Origin: Bacteroidota bacterium
GTDB taxonomy: Bacteria; Bacteroidota; Bacteroidia; Bacteroidales; F082
Reading direction: 5' to 3'
Length of the DNA stretch: 48,580 nt
NCBI GenBank assembly: GCA_003232915.1
Contig: QIKE01000065.1
Location: forward strand, 1 to 48,580
Shown here: piece after piece, positions 7,588 to 17,570 of the stretch
How the letters are laid out: each line of letters begins with the position of its first letter
Position numbering within the stretch: the first letter of the stretch is position 1
The notes under the pieces: model-generated
Databases searched by the model: none
What the model was told of the DNA's origin: nothing
What the model saw: the letters and a program-made list of their open reading frames with translations, nothing else
Translations under genes and position numbers: made by a program

Positions 7588-10500
7588 ATGTACAATAACT
7601 TTAACCTGATGAAACCTGACGTACGCAAAGAGTTAGAAAAACGTGTCCTTGTCATAGACGGGGCTATGGGCACTATGATACAACGTTACCACCTTGAGGA
7701 GAAAGACTACCGTGGCGAACGCTTCCCTGAGTGGAATATTCTGCTGAAAGGCGACAACGACTTGCTGAATATCACCCAACCTGAAAGAATTGGTAAAATC
7801 CACGAGCAGTACCTTGAAGCTGGGGCGGATATCATAGAAACCAATACCTTCAACGGGACCAAAGTCTCACAAAGCGACTACGGATTGGAAGCATACGTGT
7901 TTGAAATAAATTACGAAGGAGCACGCTTAGCCAAAGAAGCTGCTGACAAATTTACGGTAGCCAATCCATCGCAACCGCGTTATGTTGCGGGCGCTATGGG
8001 TCCCACCAACAAAACCGCATCTATGTCGCCCAAAGTTTCCGATCCCGGCTTCCGCAACATTACATTCGACAACTTAGAGGAAGATTACTACCTACAAGCC
8101 TCTGCATTGCTTGATGGCGGTGCCGACATACTGCTTGTAGAAACAATTTTTGATACACTCAATGCTAAAGCAGCGCTGTTCGCCATCAACAGGCTGATGG
8201 AAGAAAAGAGCAAAAAAATACCGGTTATGATTTCAGGCACTATTACCGATGCCAGTGGTCGTACACTTTCGGGACAAACGTTAGAGGCCTTTTTCGACTC
8301 CATACAACATATCGACTTGCTAAGTGTGGGACTGAACTGCTCTATGGGTGCCGAACAAATACGCCCTCACCTTGCCGAATTATCGAAAATGGCACCTTTC
8401 AACGTAAGTGTCTATCCCAATGCAGGATTGCCCAACCAGTTTGGCGAGTACGACGAAAGTCCTGAAAAGATGGCGTCGCATATTAAAGATTTTCTTGATA
8501 ATAAATATGCCAACATCGTAGGCGGCTGTTGTGGAACCACACCCGAACACATCCGTAAGATTGCAACGATAGCTCAAAAAGCCGAAAAAAGGCAACCGGC
8601 TCCGTATAAACACATTACCGAGTTGAGTGGTCTGGAACCCGTCAGGGTGGAAAAAGAAAAGAACTTCGTGAATATCGGCGAACGCACAAATGTAAGTGGC
8701 TCCCGTAAATTTGCCCGCTTAATTCGCCAAGGGAAGTACGAGGAAGCACTTTCGGTGGCACTCCATCAGGTGGAGGGCGGTGCTCAAATACTTGACGTGA
8801 GTATGGACGACGGCATGTTAGACGCCAAAAAGGAGATGGTAAACTTTTTGAATATGCTGGCTTCCGACCCCGAAATTGCACGCCTTCCTGTGATGATCGA
8901 CTCCTCAAAATGGGAAGTTATTGAGGCCGGACTTAAGTGTGTGCAAGGAAAAAGTATTGTGAACTCTATCAGCTTGAAAAACGGTGAAGAAGAGTTCATA
9001 GAACATGCAAAAAAAATAAAAGCCTATGGCGCTGCGGTTGTAGTTATGGCTTTCGACGAAAAAGGACAAGCCGCTAATTTCGAACGGAAAATAGTCATCT
9101 GCCGACGAGCTTATAATTTGCTTACGCAAAAGCTAAACTTCCCACCCGAAAACATTATTTTCGATCCCAATATCCTTGCCATAGGCACCGGCATTGATGA
9201 ACACAGCAATTATGCCCTTGACTACATTAAAGCAATAAAATGGATAAAAGAAAATCTGCCTTATGCCAAAGTTAGTGGCGGTGTGAGCAACCTCTCCTTT
9301 GCTTTTAGAGGAAACAACATGGTGCGCGAAGCTATGAACTCGGTTTTTTTATATCATGCTGTTAAAGCTGGAATGGATATGGGTATAGTAAACCCTGGAA
9401 TGTTACAGATTTATGATGAAATATCCGAAGATTTGCGCTTGTTGGTTGAAGATGTAGTGCTCAACCGCAGACGTGACGCTACCGAACGGCTTTTGGCTTA
9501 TGCACATCAAGTGGAAACCCGCAAAGAAGAACAAAAACAAAAACCCGATGCTTGGCGCAAAGAACCGGTTGAAAAACGGCTGCAACATGCTTTGATAAAG
9601 GGAATTACCGAATATATCGAACAAGATGTCGAAGAAGCTCGTCAGCTATATCCTTTAGCACTCGACGTAATAGAAATCCCCTTGATGAAAGGGATGAACA
9701 TTGTGGGCGATCTTTTCGGCTCGGGAAAAATGTTTCTACCACAGGTAGTCAAAAGTGCCCGAGTGATGAAAAAAGCGGTTTCGTTTCTCCTGCCTTATAT
9801 CGAAGCCGAAAAAACGGCAAAAGAAAAAAAAAGTGGTAATGTGAAAATTGTTCTCGCCACTGTAAAAGGTGATGTACACGACATCGGAAAAAATATTGTA
9901 GGCATTATCCTCTCATGCAATAACTACGATGTGATTGACCTCGGCGTGATGGTTTCCGCCGAAAAAATTCTTGAAGCGGTGATAAACGAAAAAGCAGACA
10001 TTGTTGGCTTAAGCGGGCTGATTACTCCTTCGCTCGAAGAAATGGTGTATGTAGCACAAGAAATGAAACGGAAAAATATGCATGTTCCGCTACTTATTGG
10101 CGGTGCTACCACTTCACCCATACATACCGCCGTAAAAATCGACCCCGAATATTCCGATCCCGTGATTCATGTGCACGATGCTTCTAAAGTAACCAACGTG
10201 GTTAGCCAATTACTGTCTCCAACGCAAAAAGTCGCTTATCTGAAAAAGATGAAGGAAAAATACAAAATATTGAGAAACAAACATGAAAAAAATGCTATCG
10301 GCAAAAAGTATCTCTCGCTCGAAAAGGCCCGCCAAAACAGCTTCGATTGTGATTGGAAAAATACACCAATAGACAGTCCACAATTTATTGGCAACAAATA
10401 TTTTAAACATTATTCCCTAAATGATTTACGCAACTATATCGACTGGACATTCTTTTTCCACGCGTGGAAATTGAACGGTCGCTATCCGGCTATTTTCAAC

Positions 10501-11280
10501 GATCCTATAAAAGGGGAACAGGCAAAACAATTGTTTGACGATGCACAAAAAATGATGGATAAAATTATTGCTGAAAAAATGTTGCAAGCCAAAGGCGTTA
10601 TTGGAATTTACCCTGCACAATCAGCTGGCGATAGCGTAAGAATTTTTGCAGATAAACAACTTGAAAAACCTTTAACTATTTTTCATTTCATTAGAAATCA
10701 GGAGAAAAAAGCAGATGACTCACCCAATTTTTGTTTAAGTGATTTTATTACTCCCGTCGAAAGTGGACAAATTGATTATCTCGGCTTTTTTGCGGTAACT
10801 GCGGGTTTTGGAATTGAAGAACATTTAAAAATTTTTAAAAAAGACAATGACGATTACAGTGCCATTTTACTAAAATCGCTGGCCGATAGACTCTCGGAAG
10901 CCTTTGCCGAACGAATGCACGAGATGGTACGCAAAAAGTACTGGGGATATGTAGCAAACGAGCAGTTGACACCGCAAGAAATTCTAAAAGAAAAATACCG
11001 GGGCATTCGCCCGGCACCCGGTTATCCCGCCTGTCCCGAGCATTCCGAAAAGCAAAAAATATTCGATCTGTTACAGGTCGAACAAAATGCAGGGATAACA
11101 CTTACCGAACATTACGCTATGTATCCAGCGGCTTCGGTAAGCGGCTACTATTTCGCCAATCCGCAGTCGCGCTACTTTGCTGTTGGTAAAATTCTTCCCG
11201 ATCAGGTAGCCGATTATGCTCACCGGAAAGGGCTTACCGTAAAAGAAGTTGAGAAATTGTTGAACATGAATCTAAGCTGA
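7588..11280 (+). CDS. metH: Cobalamin-dependent methionine synthase
   Basis: 1230 residues, full length for MetH. It transfers the methyl group of 5-methyltetrahydrofolate to homocysteine via cobalamin in the cytoplasm. Domains in order: homocysteine-binding barrel (residues 1-330) with zinc ligands Cys near 249 (GLNCSMG) and the CysCys pair near 312 ([10 protein letters not shown]); pterin-binding barrel (about 355-620, opening at [11 protein letters not shown]); cobalamin cap (about 650-740); cobalamin-binding Rossmann domain with the lower axial His in DVHDIGKN near residue 760; and the C-terminal activation domain with [12 protein letters not shown] near residue 1138. The SAM-I riboswitch in its leader and metF 29 bp downstream support a methionine operon. 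The start is the ATG at 7588; a second Met 7 codons in is possible. Confidence 0.97.
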   Translation: MYNNFNLMKPDVRKELEKRVLVIDGAMGTMIQRYHLEEKDYRGERFPEWNILLKGDNDLLNITQPERIGKIHEQYLEAGADIIETNTFNGTKVSQSDYGLEAYVFEINYEGARLAKEAADKFTVANPSQPRYVAGAMGPTNKTASMSPKVSDPGFRNITFDNLEEDYYLQASALLDGGADILLVETIFDTLNAKAALFAINRLMEEKSKKIPVMISGTITDASGRTLSGQTLEAFFDSIQHIDLLSVGLNCSMGAEQIRPHLAELSKMAPFNVSVYPNAGLPNQFGEYDESPEKMASHIKDFLDNKYANIVGGCCGTTPEHIRKIATIAQKAEKRQPAPYKHITELSGLEPVRVEKEKNFVNIGERTNVSGSRKFARLIRQGKYEEALSVALHQVEGGAQILDVSMDDGMLDAKKEMVNFLNMLASDPEIARLPVMIDSSKWEVIEAGLKCVQGKSIVNSISLKNGEEEFIEHAKKIKAYGAAVVVMAFDEKGQAANFERKIVICRRAYNLLTQKLNFPPENIIFDPNILAIGTGIDEHSNYALDYIKAIKWIKENLPYAKVSGGVSNLSFAFRGNNMVREAMNSVFLYHAVKAGMDMGIVNPGMLQIYDEISEDLRLLVEDVVLNRRRDATERLLAYAHQVETRKEEQKQKPDAWRKEPVEKRLQHALIKGITEYIEQDVEEARQLYPLALDVIEIPLMKGMNIVGDLFGSGKMFLPQVVKSARVMKKAVSFLLPYIEAEKTAKEKKSGNVKIVLATVKGDVHDIGKNIVGIILSCNNYDVIDLGVMVSAEKILEAVINEKADIVGLSGLITPSLEEMVYVAQEMKRKNMHVPLLIGGATTSPIHTAVKIDPEYSDPVIHVHDASKVTNVVSQLLSPTQKVAYLKKMKEKYKILRNKHEKNAIGKKYLSLEKARQNSFDCDWKNTPIDSPQFIGNKYFKHYSLNDLRNYIDWTFFFHAWKLNGRYPAIFNDPIKGEQAKQLFDDAQKMMDKIIAEKMLQAKGVIGIYPAQSAGDSVRIFADKQLEKPLTIFHFIRNQEKKADDSPNFCLSDFITPVESGQIDYLGFFAVTAGFGIEEHLKIFKKDNDDYSAILLKSLADRLSEAFAERMHEMVRKKYWGYVANEQLTPQEILKEKYRGIRPAPGYPACPEHSEKQKIFDLLQVEQNAGITLTEHYAMYPAASVSGYYFANPQSRYFAVGKILPDQVADYAHRKGLTVKEVEKLLNMNLS

Positions 11281-11309
11281 AATTCGTATTTTAAAAACAT
11301 TTGAAAACT

Positions 11310-12269
11310 ATGGAATTAAAAGTTACCGAACACATAAAAAACTCTTCTAATACACTGTTTTCCTTCGAGTTGCTACCACCTTTAAAAGGACAAAGTTTCG
11401 ACTTGATACAAAAAGCCATCGACCCATTGTTAGAATTCAAGCCGGCGTTTATTAACATCACTTATCATCAGCAAGAGATGGTGTACGAAAACCTGAGCAA
11501 CGGCTATATCAAAAAACGAACGGTACGCAAACGTCCCGGAACGGTAGGCATTTCGGCTGCCATAAAATACCATTACGGCATTCCCGTGGTACCACACATC
11601 ATCTGCGGGGGTTTTACACGCGAAGAAACCGAAAATGCTTTGATTGACCTTAACTTTCTAGGAATTAAGAATTTACTTGTGGTTCGCGGCGATCCGCAAC
11701 CCGGTATGCGCGTGTTTATACCCGAACACGACGGCAATGCCCATGCCATCAATCTCGTAACACAAATAAATGCTCTCAACCATGGCCGTTATCTCGAAGA
11801 AGGCTTAAAAAATACCCTTGCCACCGACTTTTGTATAGGCGTGGCAGGCTATCCCGAAAAACACAGCGAATCGCCCAATATGGAAAGCGATCTTCATTTT
11901 TTAAAAAAGAAAATAGAAGCCGGAGCATCCTACATCGTTACACAGATGTTTTTCGACAACAAAAACTATTTCGATTTTGTCGGCTTCTGTCGCTCAAAAG
12001 GTATTAAGGTGCCTATTATTCCAGGCTTAAAACCTATTGCAATAAAAAACCAACTTGTTTCTATACCGAAAACCTTCGGTGTGGACTTGCCCGAGGAGTT
12101 AGTAAAAGAAATTTTGAAATGTAACGATAATATAGCAGTGCGTCAGGTAGGTGTGGAGTGGGCAATTAAGCAATCGAAAGAGTTGATGCAATTCGGTGTT
12201 CCCGTACTCCACTATTATACTATGGGCAAATCGGATAATATCAGGAAAATTGCAGCTGCAGTATTGTAA
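11310..12269 (+). CDS. metF: Methylenetetrahydrofolate reductase
   Basis: 319 residues from the ATG at 11310; a TTG three codons upstream is less likely. This flavoprotein reduces 5,10-methylenetetrahydrofolate to the 5-methyl form used by MetH. Family marks are FSFELLPPLKG near the start (the conserved catalytic Glu), the INITYHQQE segment, PHIICGGFTREET, NLLVVRGDP, and MFFDNKNYFDFV followed by VPIIPGLKPI. The gene lies just downstream of metH in the same orientation with a short gap, so both are probably transcribed from the riboswitch-controlled promoter. The length suits the short bacterial MetF type without the eukaryotic regulatory domain. Confidence 0.96.
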   Translation: MELKVTEHIKNSSNTLFSFELLPPLKGQSFDLIQKAIDPLLEFKPAFINITYHQQEMVYENLSNGYIKKRTVRKRPGTVGISAAIKYHYGIPVVPHIICGGFTREETENALIDLNFLGIKNLLVVRGDPQPGMRVFIPEHDGNAHAINLVTQINALNHGRYLEEGLKNTLATDFCIGVAGYPEKHSESPNMESDLHFLKKKIEAGASYIVTQMFFDNKNYFDFVGFCRSKGIKVPIIPGLKPIAIKNQLVSIPKTFGVDLPEELVKEILKCNDNIAVRQVGVEWAIKQSKELMQFGVPVLHYYTMGKSDNIRKIAAAVL

Positions 12270-12451
12270 TTGTTTTTTATGGATTTGCTAAGTATGGAAA
12301 ACACGCAAGCATTGCAGGACTAAAGTGAATATTTTTAACTTAATAGTATTGAACGTCCATGAAATAGGTCGACCGAAAAGTGTTACTTTACAATAAAGAA
12401 AAACCTCATATTGAGTTATAAAGAAAATCACCCATTCTATTTGAAAAGGAT

Positions 12452-12459
12452 TATCTTTG
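12452..12459 (+). promoter_or_regulatory. Orphan -7 promoter box
   Basis: TATCTTTG matches TAnnTTTG exactly, but no recognisable gene follows within 250 bp. It could drive a short RNA or a long leader of the gene at 12726, or be chance or a relic. Confidence 0.35.
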
Positions 12460-12695
12460 CAATGGACAACAATCCGGTGCTGACAAGTCAACGACAGAAT
12501 TAGCAACTCAAATAGTGGAAATAAGTAAGTGAAAACGGTCAATCTTATTTAGGCAATGACACTTCCTCGTACTACCTGTTCAACATTTTCAAGTCATTTT
12601 CCGTAAGAGGTCGGTAAAAAGTAGCTTTTTTGAAACGAACACTATAAAAATCCCTCAAACCCGCTATTTAAAGTAATTCCAAGATGGATTTTCCG

Positions 12696-12703
12696 TAATT
12701 TTG
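12696..12703 (+). promoter_or_regulatory. -7 promoter box of the RelA/SpoT gene
   Basis: TAATTTTG fits TAnnTTTG and lies 22 bp before the start codon, leaving a leader of roughly 15 nt. Confidence 0.55.
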
Positions 12704-12725
12704 ATGCCTTCAATTTTGTCGGGCT

Positions 12726-14972
12726 ATGAACACCTTAAAAACAGAACAGGAAAGGCTTGAAATTTTGCGCCGATATCGTCGGATGATAGAGGCGTGGCAT
12801 ACCCGTAAAGAAGTTAAAGACCAGTGGGAGGTTCGAAAAGCATTCCGCCTTGCTGCCGGTGCACACAAAGATATGCGACGTAAATCGGGTGAGCCGTTTA
12901 TTTATCACCCACTTGAAGTGGCTACTATTGCAGCCGGTGAAATCGGTCTTGGAAGAACGGCCATTATTGCAGCTCTTTTACACGACACTGTCGAAGATAC
13001 CGAGATGCTGTTGGAGGACATCGAAGCCCTTTTTGGCAAGAAAGTAGCTACAATTATCGACGGTTTAACTAAAATTGATAAAATAAAAGGTACCGACACT
13101 ACTGCACAAGTAGAAACCCTTAAAAAAATAATTCTGACACTTTCAGACGATGTGCGTGTTATTTTAGTGAAACTTGCCGATCGTTTACACAATATGCGTA
13201 CTCTTGATGTGATGAGAGTGGAGCAGCAAAAGCGCGCCGCCTCCGAAACCTTGCACATTTATGCACCCATAGCCAGGCGTCTTGGTCTCCACGCAATAAA
13301 ATCGGAATTATCCGACCTTGCATTAAAATATATTAACCCTGTTGCATACAACGAAATTTTAAAGCGTTTTGAAAATTTTCAGCGAGAACGTGATGCTTAT
13401 ATCGGGCAATTTGTAACGCCTATAATGGTGCCTTTGAAAAGAATGAATGAAAACAATAAAGTTATTGTCTCCGAAAAATCAGTTTATTCTCTTTGGCAAA
13501 GAATGGAAAAGACAAGAAAGCACATCGAAAATTTTTCCGAAACCTTTTCACTTGATATAATTATTGATAACGGAGAGGAAGATGAAGGTACCGCTTGTTG
13601 GTCTGCTTATGCACAGATTACTAAAATTTACAAACCCGTAAATGCGAAAATTAACGATTTTATCAGCACGCCGAAAATGAATGGGTACAAAGCTATTCAT
13701 ACATCACTTATTGGCCCTGATGGCATTTGGGTAGAGGTACATATTCGAACTGTACGTATGCATGAAATTGCTCAAAGAGGCTTTGCTGCACTTTGGAAAT
13801 ATAATTTAATAAAAGACAATCACAGTATTAATCTTTGGTTAAAAAAAACCCGGGATTTTCTACTTGAAAATGAGGATGATGCAGTTAATTTTCTTGATAT
13901 TTTTACTAAAGAATTCCTTACGGATGAAGTGATTGTTTTCGGGGTGAAAGACAAAAAGAAAAAAAATCAGATAGTTCTTCCCAAAGGAGCTACAGTTCTT
14001 GATTTTGCCTATGCCATTCATTCCGATTTGGGCAACCACAGTATGGGCGCTTATGTTAATTATATTAATGCAACTTTCGACCAAACGCTTAACCAAAGCG
14101 ACGAAGTGCTGATACTTTCGTCAAATTCCGCAAAACCCGAGGAAAACTGGCTAGAGATAGTTACTACGGGAAAAGCAAAAAATGCCATTAATGCTTATTT
14201 TAAAAACGAAAGGAGAAAATTTTATATAGAAGGAGAAAAAAAATTCAGGGCTATTTGTAAGCAAATAGACGAAACATACTCTAAAGAAATAATCAACCGT
14301 CTGGTATATTACTTTAGATATAATTACGGAAAAATTGATTTATTCTATAATATTGCCGTTGGTAACCTTGATGCTAAAACAATCAAAGAAGTTTTGAATC
14401 CGGAAAATAGAAAAACCGCTTGGTACCGAAATCTTTCTTTTCCATTTATACCAAGAACTTCAAAAGCTGTTAATCAGGATGTTGATGAAACAAAACCCGA
14501 AACTTTACCCGACATCAGCTCGTATCGTGGCGATCTCAACAAATTAAATTATGTGGTAGCCAAATGCTGTAACCCCATCCCGGGCGACAATATTGTCGGT
14601 ATTGCCGTTCCAGGGCACCCTATAGAAATTCACCGGACCGATTGCGAACAAGGTATCCGCCTTATGTCTATGTATGGCCGTAGTGTTATCAAAGCCACAT
14701 GGAAGGAAAATGAGAACATCACTTTTCTCGCCGGCCTGCAAATAGAGGCAATGGATAAACCAGGATTATTGCACGAAATTACTAAATATATTTCAGATAA
14801 ATTTAACCTCAATATACGCTCTTTTCATCTTGAAACCAAACAAGGTCTTATGCTTGTTAAAATTACCCTTTTTGTTAAAAGTATTGATAAATTAAATGAA
14901 ATTATCGCTTCTTTGAAAAAAATTAAAGCCATAAGAAAAATTAGCCGTATTACAAAAATCGACAGGATTTAA
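12726..14972 (+). CDS. RelA/SpoT-family (p)ppGpp hydrolase, synthetase domain probably degenerate
   Basis: 748 residues with the classic RSH order: HD hydrolase (about 40-200), synthetase (about 240-360), TGS (about 400-460) and C-terminal ACT (about 670-745). The hydrolase metal site is intact: His in FIYHPLEV near residue 61 and HDTVEDT at 86-92. The synthetase region departs from canonical enzymes. The block normally reading YD-L-x-A-I-R is here SETFSLD, losing both the conserved Asp and Arg, and the RPKHIYS entry becomes SEKSVYS. The later Glu in VEVHIRT and the TPKMNGYKAIHT loop remain. I infer a hydrolase-dominant enzyme of the stringent response. Many Bacteroidota carry two RSH genes, so a second copy may supply synthesis. 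Confidence 0.9.
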   Translation: MNTLKTEQERLEILRRYRRMIEAWHTRKEVKDQWEVRKAFRLAAGAHKDMRRKSGEPFIYHPLEVATIAAGEIGLGRTAIIAALLHDTVEDTEMLLEDIEALFGKKVATIIDGLTKIDKIKGTDTTAQVETLKKIILTLSDDVRVILVKLADRLHNMRTLDVMRVEQQKRAASETLHIYAPIARRLGLHAIKSELSDLALKYINPVAYNEILKRFENFQRERDAYIGQFVTPIMVPLKRMNENNKVIVSEKSVYSLWQRMEKTRKHIENFSETFSLDIIIDNGEEDEGTACWSAYAQITKIYKPVNAKINDFISTPKMNGYKAIHTSLIGPDGIWVEVHIRTVRMHEIAQRGFAALWKYNLIKDNHSINLWLKKTRDFLLENEDDAVNFLDIFTKEFLTDEVIVFGVKDKKKKNQIVLPKGATVLDFAYAIHSDLGNHSMGAYVNYINATFDQTLNQSDEVLILSSNSAKPEENWLEIVTTGKAKNAINAYFKNERRKFYIEGEKKFRAICKQIDETYSKEIINRLVYYFRYNYGKIDLFYNIAVGNLDAKTIKEVLNPENRKTAWYRNLSFPFIPRTSKAVNQDVDETKPETLPDISSYRGDLNKLNYVVAKCCNPIPGDNIVGIAVPGHPIEIHRTDCEQGIRLMSMYGRSVIKATWKENENITFLAGLQIEAMDKPGLLHEITKYISDKFNLNIRSFHLETKQGLMLVKITLFVKSIDKLNEIIASLKKIKAIRKISRITKIDRI

Positions 14973-15135
14973 CCTCAAACTTTTTCTTATTTATCCATGA
15001 ACCTACAACACATCCCTACTCCATCTTTTTATTCTTCAGACATCGAAATAAGTTTTTATCATCGTATTTTCATGGTAAACAATTCATCTTTACTTCCAAT
15101 TCACCTATCACCAAAAAATATGTAAGATAATTTTC

Positions 15136-15143
15136 TATTTTTG
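15136..15143 (+). promoter_or_regulatory. -7 promoter box of the M13 peptidase gene
   Basis: TATTTTTG matches TAnnTTTG and lies 24 bp before the ATG at 15167. Confidence 0.5.
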
Positions 15144-15166
15144 CCACTTTTTTAAAAATATATTTA

Positions 15167-17215
15167 ATGACAAAAAGTATAATTATCGCCTCACTTATAA
15201 TAAATATTATGATGTGTCACAAGTATGCACAATCACAAACAAACGACAAAACGGATATGATAAAAACTATCAACCCTTTGAATATGGAACTTTCAGTGAA
15301 GCCGGGCAACAATTTTTATCTTTATGTTAACGGAGGTTGGATAAAAAACAATCCCGTTCCACCCGAATACAGCCAATACGGTGCCTTTACGGTGTTGTTC
15401 GAAAACAATCAGAAACAACTGAAAGAATTAGTTGACGAAGTGTCGGCCAAGAAAAACGCCGGAAAAGGGAGCATTGCCCAAAAGATAAGGGATTTTTATA
15501 ATAGTGGTATGGATAGTGATCACATAAAAAAATTAGGAGTTAAAGCAATCTCTTCCGAAATGGAGTCGATTGACCACATCAAAACCAAAAAAGATGTAGA
15601 AAGCCTTATTGCACGTATGCAAAAAATGGGTAGCTATCCGCTATTTTATTTTTATGCCGATGCCGACCAGAAAAATAGCAGTATGGAAATTGCCAATCTT
15701 TATCAAGGGGGTCTTGGTCTTCCCGATATTGATTATTATAGGAGCGATGATGATGCGACAAAAAAAATACGGAAAGCCTATAAAAAACATATAGAGAAAA
15801 TGTTGGTTTTGGCAGGAGAAGATAAAAAAAACGCAGAAAACGATGCTGAAAAAGCTTTTGCCATCGAAAACAAATTATCTGCCGTTTCATTTACACGCCT
15901 CGAAAGACGCAATCCGGAAATGAACTACAACAAAATGAATGTTGAGGAGTTGCAGCAGCAGTCGCCTGCTTTCGACTGGAAATTTTATTTCACTGAAATA
16001 GGATTGTCTAATCCCGGTGATTTTAATGTAAGCCAACTACCTTTTTTCAAGGGAATTAGCAATATATATGATTCAACTTCGGTGGAAGATTGGAAAGCCT
16101 ATTTACGTTGGAATTTGCTCAACAGTGCCGCCTCTTATCTTAGCAAGGATTTTGTGGAAGAAAATTTCGATTTTTATGGCCGCATTATGTCGGGACAGCA
16201 GGAAATACGTACTCGTTGGAAAAGAGTACTCGCCACCACTTCATCGGGTTTGGGAGAAGCTCTCGGACAACTGTATGTTGAAAAATATTTTCCACCCAAA
16301 TCAAAAATAAGAATGTTGAAACTGGTTGAAAACCTGAGACAAGCTTTTGCCATAAGGATTAAAGAACTCGACTGGATGAGCGAAGAAACCAAACAAAAAG
16401 CACTTGAAAAATTAGATGCCATAACTGTAAAAGTAGGCTATCCCGATAAGTGGAAGGACTATGAAAAACTCGAAATTGTACCCGATAATTATTATCAAAA
16501 TGTACTTAATACTAGAGAGTTCGATTTTAATTACAATTTAAACAAAATAGGTAAGCCGGTGGATAAATCCGAATGGGGCATGACACCGCAAACCGTAAAC
16601 GCTTACTACAACCCCAGCAATAACGAAATTGTTTTTCCGGCAGGTATTCTACAGCCTCCTTTTTTTAATAAAGATGCCGACGATGCTGTGAACTATGGTG
16701 CTATCGGTGTGGTTATCGGCCACGAAATGACACATGGTTTCGACGACCAAGGGCGCAAATATGATAAAGACGGTAACCTAAACGACTGGTGGACAGCAGA
16801 AGACGCCAAAAGATTTAACAAAAAAATTAAGAAACTTCAGAAACTGTACGATAATTATACGATTCTTGATTCGTTGCACGTCAACGGTCAACTAACTATG
16901 GGGGAAAATATTGCCGATCTCGGCGGCTTAAATATCTCTTATGAAGCTTACCAAATGACACTCCATGGAATAACACCTAAACCTATTGATGGCTTTTCGG
17001 CCAATCAAAGGTTTTTTATGGGTTTTGCACAGGTTTGGCGTCAAAACATCCGTGAAAAAGAAATGACAAAACGCCTGAAAACCGATGTCCACAGTCCTGG
17101 TGAAGCAAGGGTAAACATCCCTCCTTTTAATATGAAAGCTTTTCTGAAAGCTTTTAATATTCAGCCCGGCGACCGGTTATATATTGAGCCTGATAATAGA
17201 GCCATTATTTGGTGA
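15167..17215 (+). CDS. Secreted M13-family (neprilysin-like) metallopeptidase
   Basis: 682 residues, the normal length for bacterial PepO/M13 enzymes. The N-terminus is a signal sequence (IIIASLIINIMM... cleaved near AQS-QT). The Cys at about residue 17 does not sit in a good lipobox, so a periplasmic protein is more likely than a lipoprotein. The zinc site is HEMTH at 519-523 (VIGHEMTHGFDDQGR) with the third ligand in ENIADLGG near 580. The substrate motif NAYYNPSNNEIVFPAGILQ precedes it and the family C-terminus ends in IIW. It cleaves oligopeptides. It is monocistronic in appearance, with its own -7 box. Confidence 0.93.
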   Translation: MTKSIIIASLIINIMMCHKYAQSQTNDKTDMIKTINPLNMELSVKPGNNFYLYVNGGWIKNNPVPPEYSQYGAFTVLFENNQKQLKELVDEVSAKKNAGKGSIAQKIRDFYNSGMDSDHIKKLGVKAISSEMESIDHIKTKKDVESLIARMQKMGSYPLFYFYADADQKNSSMEIANLYQGGLGLPDIDYYRSDDDATKKIRKAYKKHIEKMLVLAGEDKKNAENDAEKAFAIENKLSAVSFTRLERRNPEMNYNKMNVEELQQQSPAFDWKFYFTEIGLSNPGDFNVSQLPFFKGISNIYDSTSVEDWKAYLRWNLLNSAASYLSKDFVEENFDFYGRIMSGQQEIRTRWKRVLATTSSGLGEALGQLYVEKYFPPKSKIRMLKLVENLRQAFAIRIKELDWMSEETKQKALEKLDAITVKVGYPDKWKDYEKLEIVPDNYYQNVLNTREFDFNYNLNKIGKPVDKSEWGMTPQTVNAYYNPSNNEIVFPAGILQPPFFNKDADDAVNYGAIGVVIGHEMTHGFDDQGRKYDKDGNLNDWWTAEDAKRFNKKIKKLQKLYDNYTILDSLHVNGQLTMGENIADLGGLNISYEAYQMTLHGITPKPIDGFSANQRFFMGFAQVWRQNIREKEMTKRLKTDVHSPGEARVNIPPFNMKAFLKAFNIQPGDRLYIEPDNRAIIW

Positions 17216-17570
17216 TGGCAGGTGGGAAAATTGAAGGCAATTTGATTTCAGCGTAATTTTATTGTAAATAGTTGTAAGCAATTGAAAGTGAATGTTGGGC
17301 ATGTAACATGAAATGCATACTAACAAACTATTTCATTGTGGCCTAAGTGAAATGCTGAAGTGAGATTATGTTTCTAAACGGTAATCAATATATATGTCAT
17401 CAACTCAGCTGTTTAACAATAAAATAATCTGTTAAAATATTTGCTAAAGACCATAAAATCGGTGATGGCTCGTTGTGGAAAATTTCTTTTTTGGAGGTGG
17501 TAGTAGTATTGTTAATTTTTCTATTTTTACTCGTCGATAAAACAAAGTTTATTCAGAAAATTTATTAATT
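17216..17570. other. Spacer upstream of dnaN
   Basis: No gene recognised. A weak -7-like box (CTATTTTTAC near 17520) lies 40-50 bp before dnaN but lacks the final G of the consensus. Confidence 0.4.

Larger units (their letters stand above)
12270..12725. other. Spacer before the RelA/SpoT homologue
   Basis: No gene recognised on either strand. It contains an isolated exact -7 box (TATCTTTG at 12452-12459) followed only by a 13-codon frame at 12471, and the likely promoter of the next gene at 12696-12703. Confidence 0.4.

Noticed and set aside
12288-12542. 84-codon minus-strand frame after metF
   Set aside because: Composition is hydrophobic and Cys/Phe-rich, as expected from AT-rich noncoding DNA. 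There is no family resemblance or promoter.
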